A stretch of 28,901 nt of DNA from the IMG/VR virus record IMGVR_UViG_3300049491_000217, positions 1 to 28,901 of that record; one strand, 5' to 3'. This DNA is from a virus. Each line of letters starts with the position of its first letter. Position 1 is the first letter of the stretch. The notes below the pieces were generated by a model. It was not told the DNA's origin, ran no database searches, and worked only from the letters and a program-made list of their open reading frames with translations. Shown in pieces: positions 1 through 7,595 of this stretch. The position numbers and the translations under genes were made by a program.

Positions 1-564
1 ACCTTCAGCATAATCATTTAATTGATTAGTAAAAGAATCTCCAGCAAATAGTACTATCAATGGCGGTGCAGAACTTACTCTACCAGCTTTATTATAAGTC
101 GGATACAATAAAGACCTGTAAAAATTTAGGTAATTAGATATTCCTAATTCTGGACTATTAGAAGATCCTCCAATTAAATCAGAAATTGGCGGCACATTAA
201 CTCCAAAGAAATTTGAAGCTATAGAGCCTACAGCATTTAAAGCTGCATTTTTTAAGTCGCCTTTTAAATCTTTTTTGGCGGGTTGAGCAATATCTCTTGT
301 AACTAGAGCGTCGAAATTAATCATTCGTGCTCCGCCGCCAGTCCACTGCAATATTGGATCACTTTGTCCATTAACTTGTTGAGGAACCCAATTGCTAGCT
401 TTAGTTTCTTCATAAGATTCAGGGTTCAATAAAAAGTACCCTTCAATAGGAATTCTTATGATACCTTTAGAATCTACTACTCCCAAAGCAGCTTTAAGTA
501 GCTTAGGGCCTACGCCTTCTGTAGGTCCTGCTAATCCTTCTTTTGGAGGTACTATTCTAGCCAT
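1..564 (-). CDS. Contractile tail hub / CIS tube-domain protein, partial
   Basis: The gene starts with ATG at 564 and runs off the left edge, so only the first 188 residues are present. Its start shares one base with the tape-measure stop (TAATG) and has GAGG upstream. Around residues 38-90 it shows the pattern of the contractile-injection-system tube/LysM hub family: an IEGYFLLNPESYEE segment, then NWVPQQ, then DPILQWTGGGARMINFDALVTRD (written here only as landmarks). Members of that family (Afp7/Pvc7-like, T4 gp53-like) link tube or hub to baseplate and often carry a C-terminal LysM domain, which would lie outside this window. The position right after the tape measure fits a hub or baseplate role. 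The family call rests on motif recognition, not a search. Confidence 0.75.
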   Translation of the reverse strand, partial: MARIVPPKEGLAGPTEGVGPKLLKAALGVVDSKGIIRIPIEGYFLLNPESYEETKASNWVPQQVNGQSDPILQWTGGGARMINFDALVTRDIAQPAKKDLKGDLKNAALNAVGSIASNFFGVNVPPISDLIGGSSNSPELGISNYLNFYRSLLYPTYNKAGRVSSAPPLIVLFAGDSFTNQLNDYAEG

Positions 565-2906
565 TAACAACCTCGTCTAGTGGATATTGTATTCTTATCT
601 GTTTTCTTATTTGCGTCTGCTGTATTTTTAGCAGTCTTAGCCATTTCTTCAGCTAAAGAGGAATTATTAATAGCTGCCATAAATATGGATCGCCATTCTT
701 CTGGAGTGATTGCCTCTCCTCCAGCGCTAGTTCCTTTATGAGCTTCTCTCATAGCTTGTTCTAGTTCAAATCTGTCTTGCTCATTTACTTGGCCCATAGT
801 AGCGCTTAATAGGGCGTTTTGAGCTATTGCGTCTTGAGGATTTTCTGGAACATGCGTTACATTTTGACCTGTAGCAATGTCCGTACCTAATGCAAAACGT
901 TTATCGGCAATTTCACCTAATGCTTCTTTTGCGAAGTTTTCAGCTCTATTACCCTCTCCAACTTGTAAATAATTTTCAGATTCGCCTAATAATTTATTAA
1001 CGTCTATTGATGGGATTTTAATTCCCATAGCTGCTGCTTGCTTATCTAATTGATTAGCTACGCTTAATTCATCGGCTCCATAAGTAGGCATACTAAAAGG
1101 TCCGAATCCACTTCTTTCATTAGCTGCTTGGCCTAATGCAGAATCAGGGTTCATACCCATTAATTTTTGAAACTTTTTACCTAGCCAATCTCCGATATAA
1201 TATACGCCAGAAATTACTGCGGCTAATAAACCTAACTTACCTATAAACATAGCTATAGGCGTTAAAGTTTGTAATATTTTATCTTTAAAAGCTCCTAAAG
1301 CGCCTTGCGCTCCAGTAGATATTACAGTTTCTGTGCCAGCTCCTACTCCGCCTGTAGTAGGAATCATTGATTTTAGCCAACCGCTTAAGTTGTCTAACAT
1401 CTTTACGTAGATTGGATCAGAAGCTGAACCGCTAGGGCCTTGGCTTCCTCCTCCAAAAAATCTACCAACTACTGGAATTTTAGATAGTAATCCTTTACCA
1501 ATTCCTAGTACTTTGCTAACTCCGACTATGCCTATTAAAACTGCGGCTATACCAGCTAAACTTTTATACACTTTGCTTGTATTGTCGATCCATGATCTAG
1601 CCCAAGGTTTATTGGTAGCGCCGAAGAAAGAAAATATCTTATTAGTTATTCCGCCGACTGCGGTATCTAAAGTTTTAGCTGCTCTAGTTATATAGTCTAC
1701 TACTGTTGTTGCAAATGTTTTTACAACTATAGTAGCTCTTGAAATATTCTCTACTAAAGCTAATATGCCATTTTTTTCTAGCATGTCAGCAGTAGCTTCG
1801 CTAATTTTAGACATTCCTGATTCAGGATCAAAATTAGCTACTAATTCGTATATACCTTTTAGAAAGGCTCCAAATACTCTAAACTTTTCTATTAATGTGT
1901 CAGCTTTATTAGTAACGCCTTGAAAGGTCATCCCCAATCCAACTAAAATAGCTATTAATTTAGGTACTCCAAATCCTAGAGAACCTAACATACTTATAGC
2001 ATTTTTAGCTACAAATATTGCAGAATAAAATCCTACAACTGCTGTAGTAGCTGTTATAAAAGCTTTAGCTACGAATACTAATTCTTTACTCTTTTTAAAT
2101 TGAGAAAATAAATCAGATAAATTATTAAATAATTTTGTAGTAGCTTCTAAAGTAGGTTTTAGTGCCTCTCCTAAATATTGTCCAATCTCACTTCTTAAGA
2201 ATGTAAAAGATTGTTTTAAGTTAAATAGAACATCCGCTAAATCGGCATGTTCATCTTTAGCACTCTTAGCGACTTGTGTTATAATTCGCATTATGAGTGC
2301 ATTTTTTTGTTGTGCGGTTACAGCTCCAGCCATTACTCCACTATACTTATTTAGTACGGCTAGATAAGCTTTTAGGCCTACATCATTAGTTCTAATTAGA
2401 TTTAAAAACTCTAAATTACTTAGGTTTCCATCTTTAAGAGCTTGAGTAACTCGTCTGATACCTTCGCCAGATTCAATTCCTGCTCGTTTAGCAGCAACTC
2501 CAGCTCCAGTAATAATGGTAGCAGCATCTTGTACACTATTGGCTATACCAAGAGTTTTTAATGCTATGCCAGATTTCATAGCTTCTACTCGATCAATAGA
2601 AGCTTTAGTCATACCGTCTATAGCGTCAAAAAGCGCTCCTTTAGGTCCCAATACAGCTTCAAATTGATCCTGTATTCGGCCTAATTCAGCGCCTTTATCT
2701 AATGTGGAATTGAGTACACTTAATTGCTTCTGCAAAATTCCAACAAATGCAGTAGTGCTGAACATGATCCTATTAAATTGGACCATATCCATTCCAGTTT
2801 TCTTAGCAGCGTCACCAGTTCCTCTTAGCTGTTTATTAACATCACTAAGTTTCTTACTGGCGGCATCTACTACATTAACTATAATATCTAATGTACTCTT
2901 TGCCAT
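564..2906 (-). CDS. Tail tape measure protein
   Basis: This 780-residue protein should set tail length, fill the tube lumen and be ejected into the host with the DNA. The N-terminal ~280 residues are long amphipathic helices in the usual tape-measure style. Hydrophobic, potentially membrane-spanning segments follow near residues 275-330, 445-465 and 555-580. The last ~150 residues are polar and end in a Lys/Thr/Asn-rich tail. The order tube, chaperone, tape measure, hub is the standard one for long-tailed phages. The start ATG overlaps the TAA of the chaperone's -1 frame (TAATG), with AAGGAAG as ribosome site, so its translation is probably coupled to the frameshift product. It is short for a large myophage, which suggests a moderate tail length. 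Confidence 0.9.
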   Translation of the reverse strand: MAKSTLDIIVNVVDAASKKLSDVNKQLRGTGDAAKKTGMDMVQFNRIMFSTTAFVGILQKQLSVLNSTLDKGAELGRIQDQFEAVLGPKGALFDAIDGMTKASIDRVEAMKSGIALKTLGIANSVQDAATIITGAGVAAKRAGIESGEGIRRVTQALKDGNLSNLEFLNLIRTNDVGLKAYLAVLNKYSGVMAGAVTAQQKNALIMRIITQVAKSAKDEHADLADVLFNLKQSFTFLRSEIGQYLGEALKPTLEATTKLFNNLSDLFSQFKKSKELVFVAKAFITATTAVVGFYSAIFVAKNAISMLGSLGFGVPKLIAILVGLGMTFQGVTNKADTLIEKFRVFGAFLKGIYELVANFDPESGMSKISEATADMLEKNGILALVENISRATIVVKTFATTVVDYITRAAKTLDTAVGGITNKIFSFFGATNKPWARSWIDNTSKVYKSLAGIAAVLIGIVGVSKVLGIGKGLLSKIPVVGRFFGGGSQGPSGSASDPIYVKMLDNLSGWLKSMIPTTGGVGAGTETVISTGAQGALGAFKDKILQTLTPIAMFIGKLGLLAAVISGVYYIGDWLGKKFQKLMGMNPDSALGQAANERSGFGPFSMPTYGADELSVANQLDKQAAAMGIKIPSIDVNKLLGESENYLQVGEGNRAENFAKEALGEIADKRFALGTDIATGQNVTHVPENPQDAIAQNALLSATMGQVNEQDRFELEQAMREAHKGTSAGGEAITPEEWRSIFMAAINNSSLAEEMAKTAKNTADANKKTDKNTISTRRGC

Positions 2907-3094
2907 TATTTGCTGCTTCCTTTTTGAGCTGTATAGTCTTTATAAGCTTGTTTTATTTTCTTCCTATAAGACCAACGAAGATTATCTATCTCGCTTGGTT
3001 GCCACCTATACACCTGTCCAAAGAAGACATAATCTCCCAAGAGGTCCGTTTCGTGGCTTACGTATTCGTATTCATAGATCCCTTGGTAGGGTCG
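2906..3094 (-). CDS. C-terminal extension of the tail assembly chaperone, reached by -1 frameshift
   Basis: This open frame encodes 62 residues (starting RPYQGIYEYEY, with WQPSEIDNLRW in the middle, ending in TAQKGSSK). It stops at the TAA whose last base is the A of the tape-measure ATG. It contains no ATG, and upstream it is closed by TGA at 3107-3109, only a few bases before the slippery site, so it can hardly be translated alone. It fills exactly the gap between the chaperone stop (3058) and the tape measure. Its composition is protein-like (many Tyr, Trp, Lys and Glu). Reading 243 codons from 3822, slipping at T-TTT-TTC (3094-3100) and continuing here gives a 305-residue fusion. This matches the G/GT arrangement known in most long-tailed phages. 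Confidence 0.85.
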   Translation of the reverse strand, partial: RPYQGIYEYEYVSHETDLLGDYVFFGQVYRWQPSEIDNLRWSYRKKIKQAYKDYTAQKGSSK

Positions 3095-3822
3095 AAAAAA
3101 GATGGTTCAAACAAATTAAGCTTTGCGGTAAAGTCTTTACCACATTCGCTACAATTAGCCTCGATATTAGTGTCGATAGAACCGTCAAGTTTGACATCTT
3201 TAATTTTATCTTGTAAAAACATTATATCTTTTACTGAAATATTATCTACATCAGCGAATGATACTGGACTTTTAGGTCCAATTCGTTTTAAAGAAGTAGC
3301 AATCATAGTAGTAATAAGACTTTCTGGTTTTTTAGATGAAGTCATTTTAATGACATCAAACAAGTCTTTAAGATATAGAGGTTTTAATTCTACTTCTACG
3401 TCAGCTTTTGGAAGCTTAACTACTTTAGCTTTTGTCATGTCTTCTACAGACATATATTCTACTTCTAAAGTATCTAAATCTAATCTTAGATTTTTATTTA
3501 GATGGTTACAGTGAGAACAATAAGCTTCATGATAAAATCGTGGGCCGTAAGTATTCTCTCGTATTTTAATCAAAATAGTTTCAATATCAGATGCTGGCAA
3601 TTTCCATACAAGTTCTGATATTTTACCTTGCCATTTAAGTCCTTGTTCAGTCTGTAATGATAAAATCATATCCTCAAGAATTTTTGGAATATGACCAATA
3701 TTGTTGACCACAAGTTCTACGTTAACAAGATAATTTTGTTGCTTACCTCTTAATTCGTCTACTTCGACGTAATTAAATAAGTCCGCTCCATCTAGCAAGC
3801 CGTTAGGCAATTTCAGTAACAT
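3058..3822 (-). CDS. Tail assembly chaperone, T4 gp26-like, zero-frame product
   Basis: The 254-residue protein opens with MLLKLPNGLLDGADL and carries two CxxC pairs, C102/C105 (CSHC) and C224/C227 (CSEC). These could together form one zinc site. The overall look resembles the T4 gp26-type baseplate/tail assembly family that lies between tube and tape-measure genes in many myophages. I infer a role as tape-measure chaperone from position and from the slippery heptamer T-TTT-TTC near the 3' end (codons 241-243). The zero-frame product ends 11 residues after the slip, and the -1 product gains 62 residues. The start follows CCGAGGAAATAAATT, a reasonable ribosome site. The frameshift role is well supported; the gp26 kinship is less sure. 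Confidence 0.75.
   Translation of the reverse strand: MLLKLPNGLLDGADLFNYVEVDELRGKQQNYLVNVELVVNNIGHIPKILEDMILSLQTEQGLKWQGKISELVWKLPASDIETILIKIRENTYGPRFYHEAYCSHCNHLNKNLRLDLDTLEVEYMSVEDMTKAKVVKLPKADVEVELKPLYLKDLFDVIKMTSSKKPESLITTMIATSLKRIGPKSPVSFADVDNISVKDIMFLQDKIKDVKLDGSIDTNIEANCSECGKDFTAKLNLFEPSFFDPTKGSMNTNT
3094..3100 (-). promoter_or_regulatory. Programmed -1 frameshift site (T TTT TTC)
   Basis: On the minus strand the heptamer T TTT TTC sits in frame as X XXY YYZ, the second and third codons reading Phe-Phe. A -1 slip joins the chaperone to an open 62-codon frame with no start of its own. A small hairpin (CCCT-ACCA-AGGG) begins about 3-4 bases downstream. It is weak and close, so whether it stimulates slipping is uncertain. 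Confidence 0.82.
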
Positions 3823-3853
3823 AATTTATTTCCTCGGTAAATTTTGTTATTAT

Positions 3854-4459
3854 TTATAAAAACTTTTTAGCTACTATATTTCCAACAAAGCCAGAAATAC
3901 CCGTAAATTTAGTTTCACACCCTTCGTAACCAAGGGTAATACTCTCTATACTAACTCCATCGTCCGCCATAGCGTCAAAATCAGAAGCAGGTTTATAATC
4001 AATTGGAAAAGCGTTGTATAAAAAATATACTGCTTCTACTTGTCCAGCTCTATTACAATGTTCTATCTTTACAGTTTTTCTATATTTGGATGTTTCGTTA
4101 TTTAAATTTCCTATAGCAGAAGCTCCATTATCTGTAACTGCTCCTATAAGTTTTGAAGTTGGATCTGATTCTGTAGTGTTGCTGATTCCTGAATTACTTT
4201 GAATTACGTCAAAAATTCCATTAATCCACTTTACAAAACTAGTATCGTTCGTTAAACCTCTAGTTAAAGTAACAGGAGCATAACTTGCGCCTTCTACTAT
4301 TTTTCTAGGATTTAAATGATTACCGCCTTCTGGATAATCTTTTGTGTTTATTGTAACCTGTGGAGTAGAGCAAGTCATAAAGCCAAGCTTAGAAAAACCT
4401 TCTATACTCACAGTCCATCTGAATTTATCTAAAGGATCTCTTACGCCACTTCTAGCCAT
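3854..4459 (-). CDS. Tail tube protein paralogue 3
   Basis: A 201-residue protein beginning MARSGVRDPLDKFRWTV. It shares with its two right-hand neighbours an N-terminal block (MAR, a few residues, DPL-D/E-KFR-F/W) and a C-terminal block (IESITLGYEG, compare LTLTYEA and LTIAYED). A central TLTRGLTNDTSF motif, followed by W, matches the 'RRGTTDSKDF..W' and 'SRGLLAKES..W' segments of the others. All three belong to the phage tube fold related to T4 gp19. This copy lies farthest from the sheath and next to the chaperone, so it may be a specialised ring at the baseplate or terminator end rather than the main tube. That role is inference. Confidence 0.82.
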   Translation of the reverse strand: MARSGVRDPLDKFRWTVSIEGFSKLGFMTCSTPQVTINTKDYPEGGNHLNPRKIVEGASYAPVTLTRGLTNDTSFVKWINGIFDVIQSNSGISNTTESDPTSKLIGAVTDNGASAIGNLNNETSKYRKTVKIEHCNRAGQVEAVYFLYNAFPIDYKPASDFDAMADDGVSIESITLGYEGCETKFTGISGFVGNIVAKKFL

Positions 4460-4462
4460 ATG

Positions 4463-5134
4463 TTATGCCTTAAATAGACCTGAAAAAGCTCCAATAGCTC
4501 CTGCTGCTAGTGCTTTTTGAGATGCTATCTCTCCTTGTTGTGCTACATTTGAGATTGCTTCATTAATGCTGTCGCCTAAAACTTCTACGAAAGCTTCGTA
4601 AGTTAAAGTCAATTCTTCAATTAACTTTTCTTCAGATTTAGAATCTAAGTCGTTGCCGCCTTTGAATCCTATAGGAAACGCATTGAATACTACCCAGTGT
4701 TTAATAAATTTACCTTCTCTGTCTAATGCAGAAATAACTAAATCTCGTCTAAAATCTGGATCTTGTACTGGGACTAAACTAGCGCCTGCTAAAGCTTCGG
4801 TGAAAGTATTTATAGTACTTGCATCATTATTAACAGCTCTATACCAATTAAAAAAGTCTTTAGAATCTGTAGTTCCTCTCCTTAGAACTATAGGTTCATA
4901 TCTTACTAGACCTGGTTTTTTAATAAAATTTTGTCCGCTTGTATTTTCTCTATAAAGAATTTCAGAGACTGTGGCTTTAGGAACACTTACCTCACTAAAG
5001 CCTGCTCTGGTAAATAGCTCTGTATCAGCCGCATTAGAAAGTAAAGATGAGCTTATTTGCATCTCAATAGTTTCTAAAATAGTCACTTTAAATCTGAATT
5101 TATCTAAAGGGTCTGCAGATGCTACTCTAGCCAT
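4463..5134 (-). CDS. Tail tube protein paralogue 2
   Basis: A 223-residue protein beginning MARVASADPLDKFRFKV, the longest of three consecutive tube paralogues. Compared with paralogue 1 it has an extra stretch after the first strand (residues ~18-45) and a C-terminal extension rich in Ala and Gly after YEAFVEVLGDS. The conserved tube landmarks are present: RYEPIVLRRGTTDSKDFFNW in the middle and EELTLTYEAF near the end. It sits 12 bases downstream of paralogue 1 and 3 bases upstream of paralogue 3, with AAAGGA ahead of its ATG. The extensions suggest a specialised tube ring (initiator or adaptor), as T4 gp48/gp54 or Afp5 are for their tubes. The choice among these is not visible in the sequence. 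Confidence 0.83.
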   Translation of the reverse strand: MARVASADPLDKFRFKVTILETIEMQISSSLLSNAADTELFTRAGFSEVSVPKATVSEILYRENTSGQNFIKKPGLVRYEPIVLRRGTTDSKDFFNWYRAVNNDASTINTFTEALAGASLVPVQDPDFRRDLVISALDREGKFIKHWVVFNAFPIGFKGGNDLDSKSEEKLIEELTLTYEAFVEVLGDSINEAISNVAQQGEIASQKALAAGAIGAFSGLFKA

Positions 5135-5145
5135 TTATGTATCCT

Positions 5146-5703
5146 TTATATTTGTACTTCTTTAAAATCTTCGTAAGCGATTGTTAAAGATTGAATAGAT
5201 TTTTCACCATCTTCACTGGCATTTAAATCTGCTCCAGGAACAAAGTTAGTAGGAACACAATTATATAATTCCCATTTACGTGCAGCGGCTCCAGATCGAT
5301 CAAGCATAGTAATACTAATTGTTGCTCGATAGTCGTTGCTTCCTGTTGGTCCAGGGGAAGCTGCTGTTTGATTTCCTAAGCTATTAACTCCAGCGGTAGG
5401 AGAGTGTACTTTGCTCATCCAAAGATAAAAATCATCTTTAGAAGTGTCAGCAGTCGCACCAGCGATGCTTTCTTTTGCTAATAGTCCACGGCTCATTACA
5501 ATGTCTTCCATTGAATTGAGTCCTGCTGAAATCATATTAATGTCAGGATGGTCGCCTTCACGATACATAATCTTAGTAGTGGATCGTTTAGGCATTTGAA
5601 CGTCATGAAATCCTGCCCTTCGTTGAGTCAAGCCGCCTGGTAGTGTTAATACTACTTGGAAGCGAAACTTTTCTAAAGGATCATTATCTGCTGCTCTAGC
5701 CAT
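5146..5703 (-). CDS. Tail tube protein paralogue 1 (probable major tube)
   Basis: At 185 residues this is the shortest and most typical tube protein of the three, starting MARAADNDPLEKFRFQV and ending IQSLTIAYEDFKEVQI. T4 gp19 is of similar size (163). It directly follows the sheath gene, the usual place of the main tube subunit, and is separated from it by a hairpin terminator at 5741-5760. The ribosome site CGGAG lies 10 bases before the ATG. I call it the major tube by position and size; its paralogues lie immediately downstream. Confidence 0.85.
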   Translation of the reverse strand: MARAADNDPLEKFRFQVVLTLPGGLTQRRAGFHDVQMPKRSTTKIMYREGDHPDINMISAGLNSMEDIVMSRGLLAKESIAGATADTSKDDFYLWMSKVHSPTAGVNSLGNQTAASPGPTGSNDYRATISITMLDRSGAAARKWELYNCVPTNFVPGADLNASEDGEKSIQSLTIAYEDFKEVQI

Positions 5704-5740
5704 TTATAATATCTCCGATTAATTCTTTATAGTTAAAATA

Positions 5741-5760
5741 GGCGGCATATTTCAGCCGCC
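5741..5760 (-). terminator. Hairpin terminator between sheath and tube genes
   Basis: GGCGGC and GCCGCC form a perfect 6-bp GC stem with an 8-base loop, eight bases past the sheath stop. On the minus strand the stem is followed by TATTTTAAC, a short U-rich tract. It probably gives partial termination or protects the sheath mRNA 3' end. Confidence 0.6.
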
Positions 5761-5768
5761 ATTAATTA

Positions 5769-7580
5769 TTAGGCTACTGGTAGAGGAAATTCAAGAGCGA
5801 TTTCAATAAAGCGTACAGCTTTGTTTGGTCGTACTTGTATTCTTACTCGTAGTAAACCTTGGTCGAGTTCGTCTTGTGTAGGAGTTACGCTAATAACTTT
5901 AAATTGTTGATTCTCTGGTAATCCAGATGGAAACAAATAAATGTTGTTTCGTAAGAAACTTGTAATAGCGTTTGCAATTTTCTCTTGCGTAGCAGGAGAA
6001 AAGTTTTCCCACAAGAATCCACGTAATCCACGCTCAAGAGAACCTTTAATAAATTGTAAAGCTCTCATAACTTGAATTAATTGTTCGTCAGCAGTAACTG
6101 AAGAACCGCCAGCAGTATATCCACCAAATATAATATTACCTAATCCAGGGAATGAAGTAATACGGTTGATAAATGCTAATCGTAGAGGTGCAGCGTCTAG
6201 TCTTTCAGAAAGAATCAAAGATAAACCTTGAATTCCAGTGATTGATGCAAAACTTGTACCTGCTGGAGCATGTGATACTCCACCAATTGCTGTGTTAGCG
6301 TCAATGCGAGCCATAACACCTGCAACGTGTCCAGTAGGATCTATAGTAACTAATGATCCATCTGCCGCATTTGATTGTTGATTATTTACAATCAAATTGT
6401 TAAAATACCATCCTGCAACTCGTGAAGGATTGTTGATAACATAATCTTTGTAAGTAATCGCCGAAGGAATGTTAATTGTGATATTATCAGAAACAGCTAA
6501 AGCTGCTGCTGTATCAACAGTAATCGTAGAACCTGAAACTGCTGTAATTTTAGCTACTACAACTCCAGCTTTTTTAACGACCATACCAGGAGTAACTGCA
6601 GATAAATCTGCTGTACCTAAAGTAATTACTAAAGAAGATACTACTGTAATTGCTGTTGAAGCTAGTACTTCTACGTCTTTATTAGCTTTAGTAATCTCTT
6701 TTGGAGGAGCTAATAGAGAAAATGAGGTAGAAAGTGTTGCGCCAAATTCAGCTCGTACTGTTTCAGTATAATCAATTAAAGATGGATGAACTAAATAAGC
6801 GGTACTTAAAGGTAATCCAGGAATAGCTACTAAACCTAGTGTATCTTGAGTATCTAATGCTCGTAGTCCAGATCCTGCAGATGCGTCACCAATATAACTA
6901 TTAGCTGATGGGCGAGCACCTTGTGTCATTGTAGCAATCGTAAAGGTAGTAGCTCCACCACCACTGCCATCGGCAGCGTCTGTAGCTGGCCCACCCATAC
7001 TATTAGTTACTGTAACTACTGCTAGCGCTGCTGAAGCTGCAAAGTCTGCTAAACCGTCTAGGGCTGTTGCTGTTGCTGTTGCTACTTGAGCTGCTGTTGC
7101 GTTAGTTGCTATGTCAACTCTAACTCCAATTCGACCTGGGTTAGAAGCTGATGGATCAGTACCTAATGTATTGGTTCTATACCAAACATAGTATTGTTTT
7201 CTGTCATAAGCAGAATTTATTCGGAAATATTTTCCTCTTAAGCTATCACTTACATCTGCTACAGTAGTGATAGTACTGACTTCTGCAGTTCCTTGTCCAA
7301 CGTTAACAATTATAGCAGTGTTTCCATTGCCTGCATTGTTAAAGTAACCTTCTACAGCATAGTAGCCATCGTCAGCAATGCTATCTGCATTGCCAAATAA
7401 AGCTTCAAAATCTGCCATATTGGTAACTGAATTAGGAACGTTAACAGGAGCGCCAGCTAGTCCTGAACTGATCAAGAAAGCTGTAACGGACGTAGGAACG
7501 CCAGCTACTTGTACTGTGCCGATTGGTTGATCGAACACTTGTACTCTTTCTGGACCTATATTCGTATTTAATAGTGCCAT
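5769..7580 (-). CDS. Tail sheath protein
   Basis: A 603-residue contractile sheath subunit. The C-terminal part is diagnostic: INRITSFPGLGNIIFGGYT (471-489), the helix LIQVMRALQFIKGSLERGLR, then FLWENFSPATQEKIANAITSFL and a final strand LLRVRIQVRPNKAVRFIEI. The central core has VAIPG (251-255), GWYFNN (390-395), DPTGHVAGVMARID (414-427) and SHAPAGT (436-442), the phage version of the 'vAGvyArtD...kAPAG' sheath motif. Two segments look inserted into this core: residues ~101-225 (with ATAAQVATATATAL and a Gly/Thr-rich end) and ~303-374 (with PGMVVKKAGVVVAKITAVSG). GGGAG precedes the ATG. Subunits should wrap the tube made by the genes just downstream. Confidence 0.95.
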   Translation of the reverse strand: MALLNTNIGPERVQVFDQPIGTVQVAGVPTSVTAFLISSGLAGAPVNVPNSVTNMADFEALFGNADSIADDGYYAVEGYFNNAGNGNTAIIVNVGQGTAEVSTITTVADVSDSLRGKYFRINSAYDRKQYYVWYRTNTLGTDPSASNPGRIGVRVDIATNATAAQVATATATALDGLADFAASAALAVVTVTNSMGGPATDAADGSGGGATTFTIATMTQGARPSANSYIGDASAGSGLRALDTQDTLGLVAIPGLPLSTAYLVHPSLIDYTETVRAEFGATLSTSFSLLAPPKEITKANKDVEVLASTAITVVSSLVITLGTADLSAVTPGMVVKKAGVVVAKITAVSGSTITVDTAAALAVSDNITINIPSAITYKDYVINNPSRVAGWYFNNLIVNNQQSNAADGSLVTIDPTGHVAGVMARIDANTAIGGVSHAPAGTSFASITGIQGLSLILSERLDAAPLRLAFINRITSFPGLGNIIFGGYTAGGSSVTADEQLIQVMRALQFIKGSLERGLRGFLWENFSPATQEKIANAITSFLRNNIYLFPSGLPENQQFKVISVTPTQDELDQGLLRVRIQVRPNKAVRFIEIALEFPLPVA

Positions 7581-7595
7581 TTATTTTTGTCTCCC

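Noticed and set aside
2704-3514. Plus-strand frames across the chaperone / tape-measure junction
   Set aside because: They lie antisense to the well-supported frameshift extension and chaperone; hydrophobic composition reflects AT-rich antisense sequence.
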